The notes under the pieces: model-generated
Told to the model about the DNA's origin: nothing
The model's database searches: none
The model's input: the letters and a program-made list of their open reading frames with translations, nothing else
NCBI GenBank assembly: GCA_965218775.1
Contig: CBDCLS010000005.1
Location: forward strand, 2,232,001 to 2,296,000
Length of the DNA stretch: 64,000 nucleotides
Reading direction: 5' to 3'
Source: CAUZIZ01 sp965218775
Lineage (GTDB): Bacteria > Acidobacteriota > UBA6911 > RPQK01 > JAJDTT01
Translations under genes and position numbers: made by a program
Part shown: positions 45,878 through 54,639 of the stretch, one piece after another
Layout of the letters: each line of letters begins with the position of its first letter
Numbering within the stretch: position 1 is the stretch's first letter

Positions 45878-46891
45878 TCAACCCGCAGGCGGGGTTTGCC
45901 GGCGGCGCGACCCGGCGGCAAAGTCGGGGGGAAGACGGTAGCGGCCCTGGTCCCGAAGGATGCGTCCCTGCTCGGAGGCCTGGGTCATGGCGAGCTGAGC
46001 GGTGCGCTTGGAGCAATCACAGGTGCGCATGATCTGATCCCGGAGCTGATTGTAGCCGGCGCTAGCCCCCAGGTGATGAAGCGCGTCCTGGACATCGGTG
46101 CTTTGGACCTTCCGGCGGGAAGGAGCCGGGGTGGGGGCTTGGCCGCTGGGGTGAAACCATAAGGTGGCGGGATCGAGACGGAGCCGACGGGGAGAGAGGG
46201 CGGGGGCGTATCGGAACTGAAAGCACAGTTCCAGGGAGTTGGGCAGGGCCGAAGGGCGCCGCAGTAACAGATAGCTGTCGCCGACGGCGTGCAGGGCACT
46301 GGAGCCGCGAAGGGCGCTTCCGACCTCGTGCCGAGCGACGGATTTGCGCACGTGATGGACGACGATCAGGGCGGCTTGGGAGGCCTGGCGCAAGCGCAGC
46401 AAACTCTGGCACAAAGCGGCCATGGCGCGGGTGTCGTTTTCGTCCTGATCATGAGCGGAGTAGAGAGGATCGAGCACGAGGACTTGGGCCTGTGCCGTGC
46501 GGGCGGCGGCCAGAAAATGATTCAGACCGTCGTGAGTGCTCAGGAGATGCCCGGTGGCGCAGGTATCCACCCAGAGATTGTCATCGGCGGCCGAGCCGAG
46601 CGTCTGGCGCATCTGAGCCAATCGAGCCGCAAAGGCCTCCAGGGGAAGCTCGAACTGACAGAGCAGGACCCGAGCAGGAGCGGGAATGTCAAAGCCGGTT
46701 CGGGAAGAGCCGGCCGCCAGGGCCAAGGCCAAGTTGGCGACCAGCAGGGACTTGCCCACCTTGGGCTCACCGCCCACGAAGAGAATCCCCTGAGCCGGCA
46801 GCAGGGAGGGCCCGATCAGGGCCGGATCGGGGGTGGGATTCCAGCGCATCAGCTGGGAGAGGGACAGGACCGTTTGGGACGGGGCGCTCAC
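45878..46891 (-). CDS. RepA-like AAA ATPase (AAA_25 type) of the transposon
   Basis: 337 residues. Walker A lies in FVGGEPKVGKSLLVANLALA, and a Walker-B-like VLVLDPLYSAH and a VVHHVRK sensor region follow, as in RepA/KaiC-like hexameric ATPases. The C-terminal ~90 residues contain a winged-helix-like segment (YNQLRDQIMRTCDCSKRTAQ). This protein is not required in simple IS21 or Tn5053-like systems, so it is an accessory of unknown role, perhaps in target selection or replication. It overlaps the preceding gene by 4 bp. Confidence 0.78.
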   Translation of the reverse strand: MSAPSQTVLSLSQLMRWNPTPDPALIGPSLLPAQGILFVGGEPKVGKSLLVANLALALAAGSSRTGFDIPAPARVLLCQFELPLEAFAARLAQMRQTLGSAADDNLWVDTCATGHLLSTHDGLNHFLAAARTAQAQVLVLDPLYSAHDQDENDTRAMAALCQSLLRLRQASQAALIVVHHVRKSVARHEVGSALRGSSALHAVGDSYLLLRRPSALPNSLELCFQFRYAPALSPRRLRLDPATLWFHPSGQAPTPAPSRRKVQSTDVQDALHHLGASAGYNQLRDQIMRTCDCSKRTAQLAMTQASEQGRILRDQGRYRLPPDFAAGSRRRQTPPAG

Positions 46892-47688
46892 AGTAAGACC
46901 TCCGGGGCGGCCTCCAGAACCAGGGCTTCACCGACTTGATTGCTTTTACGTGAAGCGGCCAGGCGTAAGACCGCCAGGCAAAGTTTGTTGACCTTTCGGG
47001 GTAAGCCCTTGGTGGCTTGATACAGGGCCTGGCGGGCGCTGTCGTCAAAGAGCGGTTCGGGGACCCCCGCGAGCTGAAGCTGCTGAGCCAGGTAAGCCTC
47101 CAGTTCCGAGCGGGAGAAGCCCTCCAGATGGTAGTGCACGGCAATGCGCTGGCGTAGGGGTTCGTGGACTTGCAAGGAGAGGGTCCGCCGCAGGAGCGCC
47201 TGTCCCACCAGGGCCAGGGAAAGATAGGGGCAGGAATCCATCTCGAAGTTCAGTAACAAGGGGAGTTGCTCCAGGGTCTGGTGGTTTAAGAGGTGGGCCT
47301 CGTCCAGGACCAGGAAGGGATGTTGTTTTTTGGCCTGGTTGAGGCGAACGATGGCCTCGGAGATCTGATGCACCAGGTCGGCGCGGCGGTGAGCCGGCTG
47401 CAAATCCAGTTGGCGAGCGAGCAGGGTCAACAGGTCCAGGAGGGAGCCGGAAGACCAGTGCAGATAAAGGATCTTGTACCGATTGGGGTTGAGGTTGCCC
47501 AGCAGGGTACGGGTGGCGGTGGATTTGCCGGCCCCGACCTCGCCGGTAAACAAACCCACGCCGCGGTAATCGACGAGAAACTGTAAGCGGGCGGACATCT
47601 GAGTCCAGGCGGCCGATTCAAACAGCTGCCGGGGATCGGCATCGGCGCTGAAGGGAGTCGTCTTGAATCCAAAGAAAGTCTCGAACAT
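46888..47688 (-). CDS. ExeA/TniB-type AAA+ ATPase of the transposon
   Basis: 266 residues. The N-terminus MFETFFGFKTTPFSADADPR is characteristic of ExeA-like ATPases. Walker A is GEVGAGKST, Walker B is PFLVLDEAHLL, and LPLLLNFEMDSCPYLSLALV carries the sensor region. It probably assembles on target DNA and activates the transposase, like TniB or MuB. It starts 3 bp after the stop of the transposase gene and overlaps the next gene, so the operon is tightly coupled. Confidence 0.85.
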   Translation of the reverse strand: MFETFFGFKTTPFSADADPRQLFESAAWTQMSARLQFLVDYRGVGLFTGEVGAGKSTATRTLLGNLNPNRYKILYLHWSSGSLLDLLTLLARQLDLQPAHRRADLVHQISEAIVRLNQAKKQHPFLVLDEAHLLNHQTLEQLPLLLNFEMDSCPYLSLALVGQALLRRTLSLQVHEPLRQRIAVHYHLEGFSRSELEAYLAQQLQLAGVPEPLFDDSARQALYQATKGLPRKVNKLCLAVLRLAASRKSNQVGEALVLEAAPEVLL

Positions 47689-47691
47689 GGC

Positions 47692-48999
47692 TTAGTCCTC
47701 CTCGGGCTTCGAGTCGTCTTGAAGCAACTCGAGGTAGTTGATCCCGGTCGGATCGGAGGGCTCCGACGCCTCGGCTTGGGCGCGGGGGAGGGAGGCATTG
47801 ACGACGGGATCGACGGGACGGGCCTGCCCCTGGAGTTTCCCGTCCCGATACAGCTCGACCTGGGAGAGATCGAGCGGATCGAAGCGGATCTCCAGACGTT
47901 GGCCGGCCAGCTGGGCCGGCGCCTCGTAGAACTGGCTCTGCAAGCGAAAGGTCGAATCGCGGCGCACCACCCGCTGGAGCCGATGGAAAAACAGGCGGCG
48001 GACATCGGTGGCGGGCGGGATCTGTCGGATCTTCTCGATATCGCGCTGCCAGCGCAGTAGCGGTGTCCTGCCCAGCGCACTATGCTGGCAGCGGTGGTAG
48101 TGCCGATCGACCCAGCGCCAGAGGCGGGCGTTGAGTTGCTCCAGAGTGAGGGGGCGCTGGCGATCGAGATTGGCCAGAAACTGAGTGCGCACGGTCTTGA
48201 ACCAACGCTCGATCTTGCCTCGTCCTTGGGGCTGATAGGGTGGGGTATGAACGACGAGGATCCCCAAGGAGGCGGCAATCGAGGCCAGTTGTCCGGAGCG
48301 GTAGACCTTGGCGTTGTCCACATACAGACGCAAGGGCAGGCCCCGAGCGCTCACGGCTTGACGCAGACAGTCCAGGAGCGCGTCCAGGCCCTCCGTGAAG
48401 TAGAACTGAGCGTGGGGGATGAGGCGGCTGGCATCATCCAGAACGGCGTAGAGAAAGGCCTGGCGCTTGCCCCCTCCTGCTCGCAGGACGTAGGGCCCAT
48501 GGAGCAGGTCGGATTGCCAGATCTCATTGGCCGAGGCGGCCTCGAACTTCTTGCGCCCGGGCGCGGGCTTGAGCAGCTCGCGGGCCGTCAAACCGCGCGC
48601 TTTGAGGAACCGATAGAGGGTGGAAGCGGAAAGGGGCGGTTTTCTCTCGTTGGAGCACAGAGCCAGCTCCCGCAGTAGGGTGGCTCCGGTCCGGTAGGGA
48701 TTCTCACGTTTGAGGCGCTCGATCATCCCCGCTAGTTCCGGTGTCAGGACCCGTGAGGTGCCGCGATCGGAGCGGGGTTTGGGGGCCAGGCCCGTCACCC
48801 CTTCCAAGCGATAGCGCTGGGCCCAATCCAGCAGCGTGTCGACCGAGACCTGGGTGCGAGGGGAGAAGGGGATCTCGTAGGAGCGGGCGGCGATCTCCCG
48901 GGCCCGTCGTGTCAACTCGCCGTGGGGCAGCACCTCCAGCACCAGGGGGGCAATCAGAGCGTATCGAAACAGAGCAATCTTTTCGCTTTTGGGATCCAT
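47692..48999 (-). CDS. DDE transposase of the transposon (rve core, Mu-like C-terminus)
   Basis: 435 residues. An N-terminal HTH part (SVDTLLDWAQRYRLEGVTGL) is followed by an integrase-type catalytic core with D in EIWQSDLLHGPYVL, D in LRLYVDNAKVYRSGQ and E in GRGKIERWFKTVRTQ. A Mu-type C-terminal beta domain follows (STFRLQSQFYEAPAQLAGQR). It is the catalytic subunit. It differs from the IstA of the IS21 element at 57644. Confidence 0.88.
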   Translation of the reverse strand: MDPKSEKIALFRYALIAPLVLEVLPHGELTRRAREIAARSYEIPFSPRTQVSVDTLLDWAQRYRLEGVTGLAPKPRSDRGTSRVLTPELAGMIERLKRENPYRTGATLLRELALCSNERKPPLSASTLYRFLKARGLTARELLKPAPGRKKFEAASANEIWQSDLLHGPYVLRAGGGKRQAFLYAVLDDASRLIPHAQFYFTEGLDALLDCLRQAVSARGLPLRLYVDNAKVYRSGQLASIAASLGILVVHTPPYQPQGRGKIERWFKTVRTQFLANLDRQRPLTLEQLNARLWRWVDRHYHRCQHSALGRTPLLRWQRDIEKIRQIPPATDVRRLFFHRLQRVVRRDSTFRLQSQFYEAPAQLAGQRLEIRFDPLDLSQVELYRDGKLQGQARPVDPVVNASLPRAQAEASEPSDPTGINYLELLQDDSKPEED

Positions 49000-49042
49000 A
49001 GCCTTTTTTCCTCCTGGGGAAGAAGGCTACGCCGGCCCGGCC

Positions 49043-49681
49043 CTATCCCTCCACGCAAGTGTTGTGTGGGTGGGTCCCCGCCAGCGAGTTGCCCGAAGCC
49101 AGTCGGCGAGATCGCCCGTCCGGAGCCAGAGAACGAGGCCAGCCCAGCAGGTGCACCCGCAGCTGAGAAAACAGAAAGCGGTGGGAGCGGATCCAGCCCG
49201 CGATCTGGAGCATCCGCAGTGCCCGGGAAACGACCCCCGGCGCGGCGACGGCTCGCGTCAGGGCCACCAGGCTGGCCGAGAGCCATCGGGCTTGACGGCG
49301 AAAGCGCGTCACCCAGCCCTGGCCTCGCTGGTAGGGCATCTGCTCCTGGCCCGCTTGCTGAGCCGCTTGCCCTAGGGTCCGAGACTCCAGCAACCGCGCC
49401 TCCAGATACCGGCCGATGACGCTGATCGCAAAACGCACATAGGGTAAGACAAACTCCGGCAGTAGCGAGACGGTTCGCCGACAGAGCCGGCACAGGTAAC
49501 GGCGCACCCGAATCCAGCCGTCGAAGTCCTCCGCCACCAGGGTGCGGCCGTAAAATCCGTGCCCGATCAGCGCTTCTTTCGCCCCGCACAGGGGACAGCC
49601 ACCCGGGCGATAGCGATCCGGCTCCGCCAGTTCTTGTGCGTACGCTTGGACCGAACCCGCAAACGGGTGTAGGATTTGCAT
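49043..49681 (-). CDS. zinc-ribbon protein of the transposon (DUF6431-like)
   Basis: 212 residues from the ATG at 49681 (MQILHPFAGSVQAYAQELAE), chosen because GAGGAGG lies 6 nt upstream. The N-terminal zinc ribbon has CPLC at ~33-36 and CRLCRR at ~60. A helical part follows (GWVTRFRRQARWLSASLVAL). It resembles proteins seen next to ExeA-type transposon operons. A target-recognition role like TniQ is a guess. It is the first gene of the operon, 43 bp before the transposase. Confidence 0.7.
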   Translation of the reverse strand: MQILHPFAGSVQAYAQELAEPDRYRPGGCPLCGAKEALIGHGFYGRTLVAEDFDGWIRVRRYLCRLCRRTVSLLPEFVLPYVRFAISVIGRYLEARLLESRTLGQAAQQAGQEQMPYQRGQGWVTRFRRQARWLSASLVALTRAVAAPGVVSRALRMLQIAGWIRSHRFLFSQLRVHLLGWPRSLAPDGRSRRLASGNSLAGTHPHNTCVEG

Positions 49682-50126
49682 CGAGACCTCCTCGGTTGTA
49701 CAGACAGACATCTAGAGGGTCTTGCCGAGAGCTTCCCGGCGGTGCTTAACTTCAACGCCGGGAGCTCTCTGCTCCCTTGCCCCTTTCCCTCTCAGCGGTA
49801 GGATACTCTAAACGCACTCCTCCCCCCTTGGATCCGTCCAACACAGAAGGACCTCTGTCAAGGTCCCTTCTTCGGATTCCTCACAATGCCTTCTTGTCGG
49901 CCCGGATTGAATCTGAGAGAAAAGCCGTCCTATGGGAGGGAAAATTGTGACGCGTTACACGGGACATAGCGGGACATAGCGGGACAGCTCCAGTATTCGG
50001 GTTGGCCTGACACCCTCGCCACCCCCTCGAAAGGGGGAGTGCCAGTGGAACTGGAGAGCGGGGTTAAGTGCGCACACATATCTACAATAGACCAGCTCTG
50101 ACCGTACAAACAGTGTCAGAGTAGAT
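49682..50126. other. transposon right end and flank, no gene recognised
   Basis: 49682-49959 is the non-coding right end of the four-gene transposon. Beyond it 49961-49990 holds two exact and one partial copy of GGGACATAGC. The rest shows no gene. Confidence 0.5.
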
Positions 50127-50360
50127 CGCCCCCTGAGCTCGCCGCTTTCGCCTGAGGGTGTGTGAAAAGTCCAAAACCTCTTTGATTTAGGGGTCTCTTT
50201 ACCCTTCCTACGACGGAGATCGTGGCTTACACGCGATCCTATGAAGTCGAAATTTCAAATCCGAAATCATGAATGACTTTTCACACACCCTCGCCTAAAA
50301 GCGGACATTCAAATTTTCCCCGGAAACGTCGAACGAACTACCGCAAACGGCCAAAACCGG
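50127..50360. repeat. composite repeat carrying MITE family A, copy 2
   Basis: MITE A occupies 50154-50292 (139 bp; ends GAGGGTGTGTGAAAAGTC and complement), with GCCT at 50150-50153 and 50293-50296. The outer repeat is recognisable on both sides (GTGTCAGAGTAGATCGCC on the left, CCTAAAAGCGGACATTCAAA on the right). Confidence 0.85.
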
Positions 50361-50575
50361 ACTTTCAGCTCGGCACAGAACTCATAGTTTTATAGCCACC
50401 TTAAGCGTAGAAAAATACCCCTGAGGCAATGGGGGGTTTAGCGGGACGGTTTTCGAGGGTTTTTTTACACAGGCTGTTTTTCGGGTGGGGGAGTAGGCAG
50501 GCAGATCGACGCTGAACGGCGCCCTTGCATCCAAGTAGAAGAGCGGAGGAGGGGCATCAAAGGCCGCTAGATCGC

Positions 50576-51157
50576 TCAGGCGGTCCTCTCTTTTCTCAAG
50601 CAATAGATACCGGCACCGAGTAGAACAACCGCAAGAAGTATAATTCCCCATTCCGAAAGTGTCGGGATCGGTGCAACAACCGTAAAACCCACTGGCCCTC
50701 CAGGTAGGGTTGTCTTTCCTTCTGTAGTCGTCACGGTGATATCTATCGGGCCGGGCAGTAGGTTCGGAACCGTGACTAAGAGAGTCGTGTCGTTGACCAC
50801 CACCACGTCAGTGCCGGGCACGCCGTTAAAGAACACTTCGACACCGCCAGCGGAGAACCCAGCACCTGTGATTGCGAGGCGGGTGCCGACGAGACCAGAG
50901 GTTGGTGTGACAGACGCGATCACCACGCTGGCGATCTTGGCGACGAAGGCATCAAAGGAGCCACCGGTTGGCTGTAAGGGGTTCACTGTTGGAAAATCCT
51001 TCGTTGAGCCGGTGAACGCTGAGCCGGTGATACCCGTGACGTAGGTGTTTCCGACGGCGTCCAACGCCACGGCACCCCCAGCATCCAGGCCACTACCGCC
51101 CAGATAGGTCGAGTAGACCAGAGCGGAGCCAGCGGGATTCAGCATTCTATAAACCAA
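50576..51157 (-). pseudogene. SBBP-repeat / IPT protein with IPTL-CTERM tail, 5' end lost
   Basis: The remaining 193 residues show an SBBP propeller repeat (SALVYSTYLGGSGLDAGGAV, then GNTYVTGITGS) and an IPT/TIG domain (ASVTPTSGLVGTRLAITGAG). The C-terminal sorting signal is IPTLSEWGIILLAVVLLGAG followed by a basic tail, that is, IPTL-CTERM. Intact relatives are large secreted surface proteins. The frame begins within the repeat at 51147, so the N-terminus was lost to that repeat. The surviving part still carries the whole sorting signal. Confidence 0.75.
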
Positions 51158-51400
51158 GTTGTATCAACAACTTAACCCCAAAATGGGCGGCGCGCCAAAA
51201 TGGCGAGAAATCACCCCTTTTTGACCCCCTGGGGGTGCTTTCGCGCCATATGGGTGGAGTGGTTGCGCTGCGTAAATGTCCGCCTGGCGAATCGATTGTC
51301 GAAAGGGTGGGGGGTGCGGGATCAGGGAGGTGCTAGCGCCACCAACTCACCGCAACCTAGAAACGCACGCATTTGCGACTTCAGCTAAGCGCTGAAAGCC
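51147..51400 (+). repeat. ~250-bp GC-rich repeat R, copy 1
   Basis: It starts TAAACCAAGTTGTATCAACA, in which AAGTTG and CAACTT form an inverted pair. It contains GACCCCCTGGGGG and CGAATCGATTGTCGAA, and ends GCTAAGCGCTGAAAGCC. It shares this order with 51551-51806 and 51888-52090. It has no coding capacity. Confidence 0.8.
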
Positions 51401-51550
51401 TTTAAAATAGGGATGATCAGTAGTCGAGAGGGCCCTGTAGTGCCCCCTAAGTATACCCTACTCCATCAGGATTGTCATCTCGGTTAAGCACATTGTTTGC
51501 AACTAGATAGGGCAGTATAGGTCGGATAACTGCCACGATATTCACTATTC

Positions 51551-51806
51551 TGTAAACCAAGTTGTATCAACAACTTAACCCCAAAATCGACGGCGCGCCA
51601 GAATGGCGCGAAATCACCGCTTTTTGACCCCCTGGGGGGCGAGTTGCGCGCAGCCGGTGGGGTGCTTGCGCTGCTCAAATGTCCCCCCTTGGCGAATCGA
51701 TTGTCGAAGGGGTAGGGGGGCCTGGATGAGGAAGGCGCGAGCACCACCCACTTACCGCGACCTCAAAACGCACGCATTTGCGAGCTCAGCTAAGCGCTGA
51801 AAGCCT
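51551..51806 (+). repeat. ~250-bp GC-rich repeat R, copy 2
   Basis: The same block order as copy 1, with about one in ten bases changed. It is separated from copy 1 by ~150 bp of unrelated sequence. Confidence 0.8.
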
Positions 51807-51887
51807 TGTCCGGCGGGGATCTTCGCGATTGGCGCACCCGTTAGGGTCTTCTATTTTACCCCAGTGGGCCGCGTTTTGCTACCTCGC

Positions 51888-52090
51888 AAGCCTAGTTGTA
51901 TCAACCATTTAGACCCTTTTCGCTGGGCCGCAAATAATGGCGCGCAATTGCGCTGTTGCGACCCCCTGGGGGGCGCGTTGCGCGCAGCCGGTGGTTGCGC
52001 TGCGTAAATGCCCCCCCTACCCAATCGATTGTCGAAGGGGTGGGGGGTGGCTGGATGGTGGAGGTGCCGGGTTGCGTGGGGTAGCGGGAA
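51888..52090 (+). repeat. GC-rich repeat R, copy 3 (diverged, 3' shortened)
   Basis: It starts GTTGTATCAACCATTTAGAC and retains GACCCCCTGGGGGGC and CAATCGATTGTCGAAGGGGT. It overlaps the 3' end of the desaturase frame, supplying its last ~20 codons and the stop. Confidence 0.7.
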
Positions 52091-52383
52091 CGCTGGGCTG
52101 CACCACTTTCGGCTTGCGAAGCACATCAAGGCTCTTCCAGACGGCTTGGTACCAACCTAGAGTGCGGTACGGATACCCGTTCTGCTGGCAGAAGTCTTCC
52201 ACAAGGCCGCTCATCTTGGGAAAATAGACATGACTCATACGGGGGAACAGATGGTGCTCGATTTGATACTCCAAGCCGGAGCAAATAAATCGCCCCACCG
52301 GTCCGGTCCGGAAGTTAAGCGTAGTCGCAGTCAACTGCAAGACGAAATCCTGCTCTCCGTGATCCTTCGCAAGGCAGACCGCT
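52017..52383 (-). pseudogene. fatty-acid desaturase, 3' part
   Basis: Read from the IS256 insertion site the frame gives LAKDHGEQDFVLQLTATTLN, then SGLEYQIEHHLFPRMSHVYF, with the third histidine box (QIEHH) of membrane desaturases, and CQQNGYPYRTLGWYQAVW. The final PPPSSHPPPLRQSIG comes from repeat R. It joins in frame to 53723-54458 once the IS and one copy of the 8-bp duplication are removed. Confidence 0.88.
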
Positions 52384-53722
52384 GGTTAAGCAACCGTTTT
52401 TCTGTAATTTTCTTTAGGGCCTGTAGGGAAGAATTGCTCCACTTGTGTTTTCCAGCCGGCCAGGTTCAGGTATTGCCGGCCGGTTAACCACTCCTCGTGT
52501 ATCTCTGCAAGCACAGCCGAGATGAGCCGCAGCGCCGACGCTTCGTGGGGAAAGATTCCCACCACCCGGGTTCGTCTCCGGATCTCCCGGTGCAGTCTCT
52601 CCAGTCCGTTGATGGTTCGGATCCTTCGCCACCAGCTCCTCGGAAAATCAAACACTGTCAGCCCTTCATCCACGTTCTCTTCCAGCCAGCTCACGAACTC
52701 CGGTGCAATCTTTTCGAACTTCTTGACGACTTTACCCTTGAGCTCCTCGGCATCTTCTCGAGACGGGGCATCGAAAATGTCCCGCATGGCCTGGGCGATG
52801 CGGGGCTTGTCCTCTTTGCGGCGAGCATATTGTTGGGCGTTTTTACTCAGGTGAAACTGACAACGGTTCCAGGGCACCGACGGATAAACTGCCCGCCTGG
52901 CCGCCTTCAGTCCTTCGTGATCGTCACTGACAAACAGCTCGACCCCTCTCAGTCCACGCTTGTGCAGATCTCCCAGAAACCCTCGCCAATGCACCTCCGC
53001 TTCACTGATCCTGGTGCTCAGACCCAACACCTCCCGCGTTCCGAAACGATTGACTCCTATGGCTTTCAGGATGGCCACGTCCTGCACCCTGCCGCCTCTT
53101 CGAACCTTCTCGTAGTGGGCATCCAGATACACGATCGGATACTCTCCCAGCTCCCGGCTTCGAAACTCTTCCAGCTCTTCGTCCAGCATCCCGGCCACTC
53201 TCGAGACCTGGGTGGCCGAGATCTCCAACCCACACAGCTGCTCCGTGATCTCGGTGACTTTCCTCGTCGAGACTCCCATCACATACATCTCGGCAATGGC
53301 CAGCTTCAGGGCCTTCTCCGAACGGCAACCCCTCTCCAGCGACTTGGGATAAAACCTCAACCCACGCACCTGTGGAATCTCCAAGTGCAGCTCTCCCACT
53401 CGAGTCTGAATCCGCTTGCCTTTGAATCCGTTTCGATAGCCTCGCCGACTGGCTGTTCTCTCGTACGCTTCCGCTCCCAGAAACTCGCTTCTTTCCAACT
53501 GCATGGCCACGTTGAACAGCTTCTCCAGGATTCCTCGAAAGGCTTCTGTTCCTTCCTCGATCAACTCCGCCAGGATCTCCCGTGGTACTCTCTTTTCCAG
53601 GTCTGGGTTCATTTGATTCTCCTTGCCAGATAGACGTTTCTGTTTTTGGAGAATCCTGTCCCAGACCTCTGTCTTTCCGACCCAGGCCTGACCAGAATTT
53701 ACAGAAAAGAAGTTACGCTACT
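52384..53722 (-). mobile_element. IS256-family insertion sequence, 1339 bp, in the desaturase gene
   Basis: An exact 8-bp direct repeat AGACCGCT lies at 52376-52383 and 53723-53730. The ends are imperfect inverted repeats sharing TTTTCTGTAA. One transposase is inside. Its removal restores the desaturase frame. Confidence 0.92.
52386..53612 (-). CDS. IS256-family (Mutator) transposase
   Basis: 408 residues with the IS256 layout: SRRGYRNGFKGKRIQTRVGE, IVYLDAHYEKVRRGG (first D), LFVSDDHEGLKAARRAVYP (second D), WNRCQFHLSKNAQQYA (the C-x2-H region) and TINGLERLHREIRRRTRVVG (E). It is full length and appears active. It is the only gene of the element. Confidence 0.93.
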   Translation of the reverse strand: MNPDLEKRVPREILAELIEEGTEAFRGILEKLFNVAMQLERSEFLGAEAYERTASRRGYRNGFKGKRIQTRVGELHLEIPQVRGLRFYPKSLERGCRSEKALKLAIAEMYVMGVSTRKVTEITEQLCGLEISATQVSRVAGMLDEELEEFRSRELGEYPIVYLDAHYEKVRRGGRVQDVAILKAIGVNRFGTREVLGLSTRISEAEVHWRGFLGDLHKRGLRGVELFVSDDHEGLKAARRAVYPSVPWNRCQFHLSKNAQQYARRKEDKPRIAQAMRDIFDAPSREDAEELKGKVVKKFEKIAPEFVSWLEENVDEGLTVFDFPRSWWRRIRTINGLERLHREIRRRTRVVGIFPHEASALRLISAVLAEIHEEWLTGRQYLNLAGWKTQVEQFFPTGPKENYRKTVA

Positions 53723-54458
53723 AGACCGCTTCGGCAGGGTAGTGAGCGGGGGCCAGAACTACGAACATCGCGTAACCCATCAACCCGATCCGAAGTAGAT
53801 AAAACAACACTACGTCCGTAGCTGGAAAGAAGACCATCGGAGCTCCCAGCCAGATCATCCAGTGGGTCACGGTTGCACCTAGATCGATCCAGTGACTCCT
53901 CTTCCGCTGCTGGGGATTTCGGAGAACGGCAAGCAGGTGCCGCCATCCAGAGATTTGAAAGCTGAAACCATTAACCGCCAGAGCTAACGGGAAGGCAACC
54001 GATTGAATTCGTTCATAGTAGAAGCGGCGAAGGCCCGACGTTTTTTGGATCTGTTTCTCGATTATGGAGAACCATGGCATCAGATCATGATCCATATCCA
54101 TTCCCATGACGTTGGGTGCAGGATGATGGCGAATCACGTGCATGTAACGCCAGTAGCTGGCGGACAGCCCAAGGAATACAGGATAACCGAAGTAAGTGAG
54201 AAGCTCATTCAACCACTTCTTGTCGCTCGTTCCATAGTGAGACGAGGTGTGGCTGTTGGCACTCACTCCCATGGAACCAGCCGTGGAAAGCAGCATGGCG
54301 CACGCGCACACAAAGATAGAATCTGAAATGATGAAAATGGCTATTCCTCCGAGGGATACGGTCAACTGAAACGCCAACTGGAGAAGTACTCTGCCAGTCG
54401 CCTTTCTGAAGCATCCACGCCGCTTTACCTCCATTCGAAGCGATGTGATACCGTCCAT
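53723..54458 (-). pseudogene. fatty-acid desaturase, 5' part
   Basis: The frame shows membrane segments (LAFQLTVSLGGIAIFIISDS and VFVCACAM-like) and two histidine boxes: HTSSHYGTSDKKWL and YMHVIRHHPAPNVMG. This is the FA_desaturase family of diiron membrane enzymes that introduce double bonds into acyl chains. The N-terminus is uncertain because an IS481-like fragment (54471-54602) abuts it; ATG 54458 is the first internal start. The gene is interrupted by the IS256 element after HYPAEAV. Confidence 0.85.
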
Positions 54459-54470
54459 CTTCAGCTTTCC

Positions 54471-54602
54471 CGTATGGTGCCAAAACTCGACTGGCTCGTC
54501 ACGCCGCCTCCCGATAGTAGTAGCTGAGCATTCCACCGAGGCGCTCTCGGTGTTGGACCGGGCCTTTGGTCAGCGTGTCTTTGCGCAGTGATTCGATTAA
54601 CT
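54471..54602 (-). pseudogene. IS481-like transposase, 3' end fragment
   Basis: The minus-strand frame QLIESLRKDTLTKGPVQHRE then RLGGMLSYYYREAA matches the C-terminus of the transposase at 27770-28840, and the homology continues through ACTCGACTG...GGTGCC to the presumed IS end. Everything upstream is missing. Confidence 0.8.
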
Positions 54603-54639
54603 GAGGGCGCCTATAGGGCGCCTATATGGAAGTGTGATA

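Larger units (their letters stand above)
45504..49959 (-). mobile_element. four-gene Mu/Tn7-like transposon, 4456 bp
   Basis: The ends are TGTAACGCGTCAC at 45504-45516 and its exact complement at 49947-49959, starting TGT and ending ACA as in Mu/Tn7-type elements. Four minus-strand genes lie between them: a zinc-ribbon protein, a DDE transposase, an ExeA/TniB-type ATPase and a RepA-like ATPase. The direct flanks (GAGGG and CGGGA) do not match, so a target duplication is absent or was lost with the rest of hsdR. Additional AGGATA-type motifs occur near both ends and may be transposase-binding sites. Confidence 0.85.

Noticed and set aside
45499..49964. 5-bp target duplication of the four-gene transposon
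   Set aside because: The flanks GAGGG and CGGGA do not match, so no duplication can be claimed.
49961..49990. short direct repeats GGGACATAGC considered as a CRISPR or iteron array
   Set aside because: Only two exact and one partial copy with no spacers; too short to be an array.
51147..52090. repeat R considered as integron attC sites
   Set aside because: No RYYYAAC/GTTRRRY core pairs or cassette genes between the copies.
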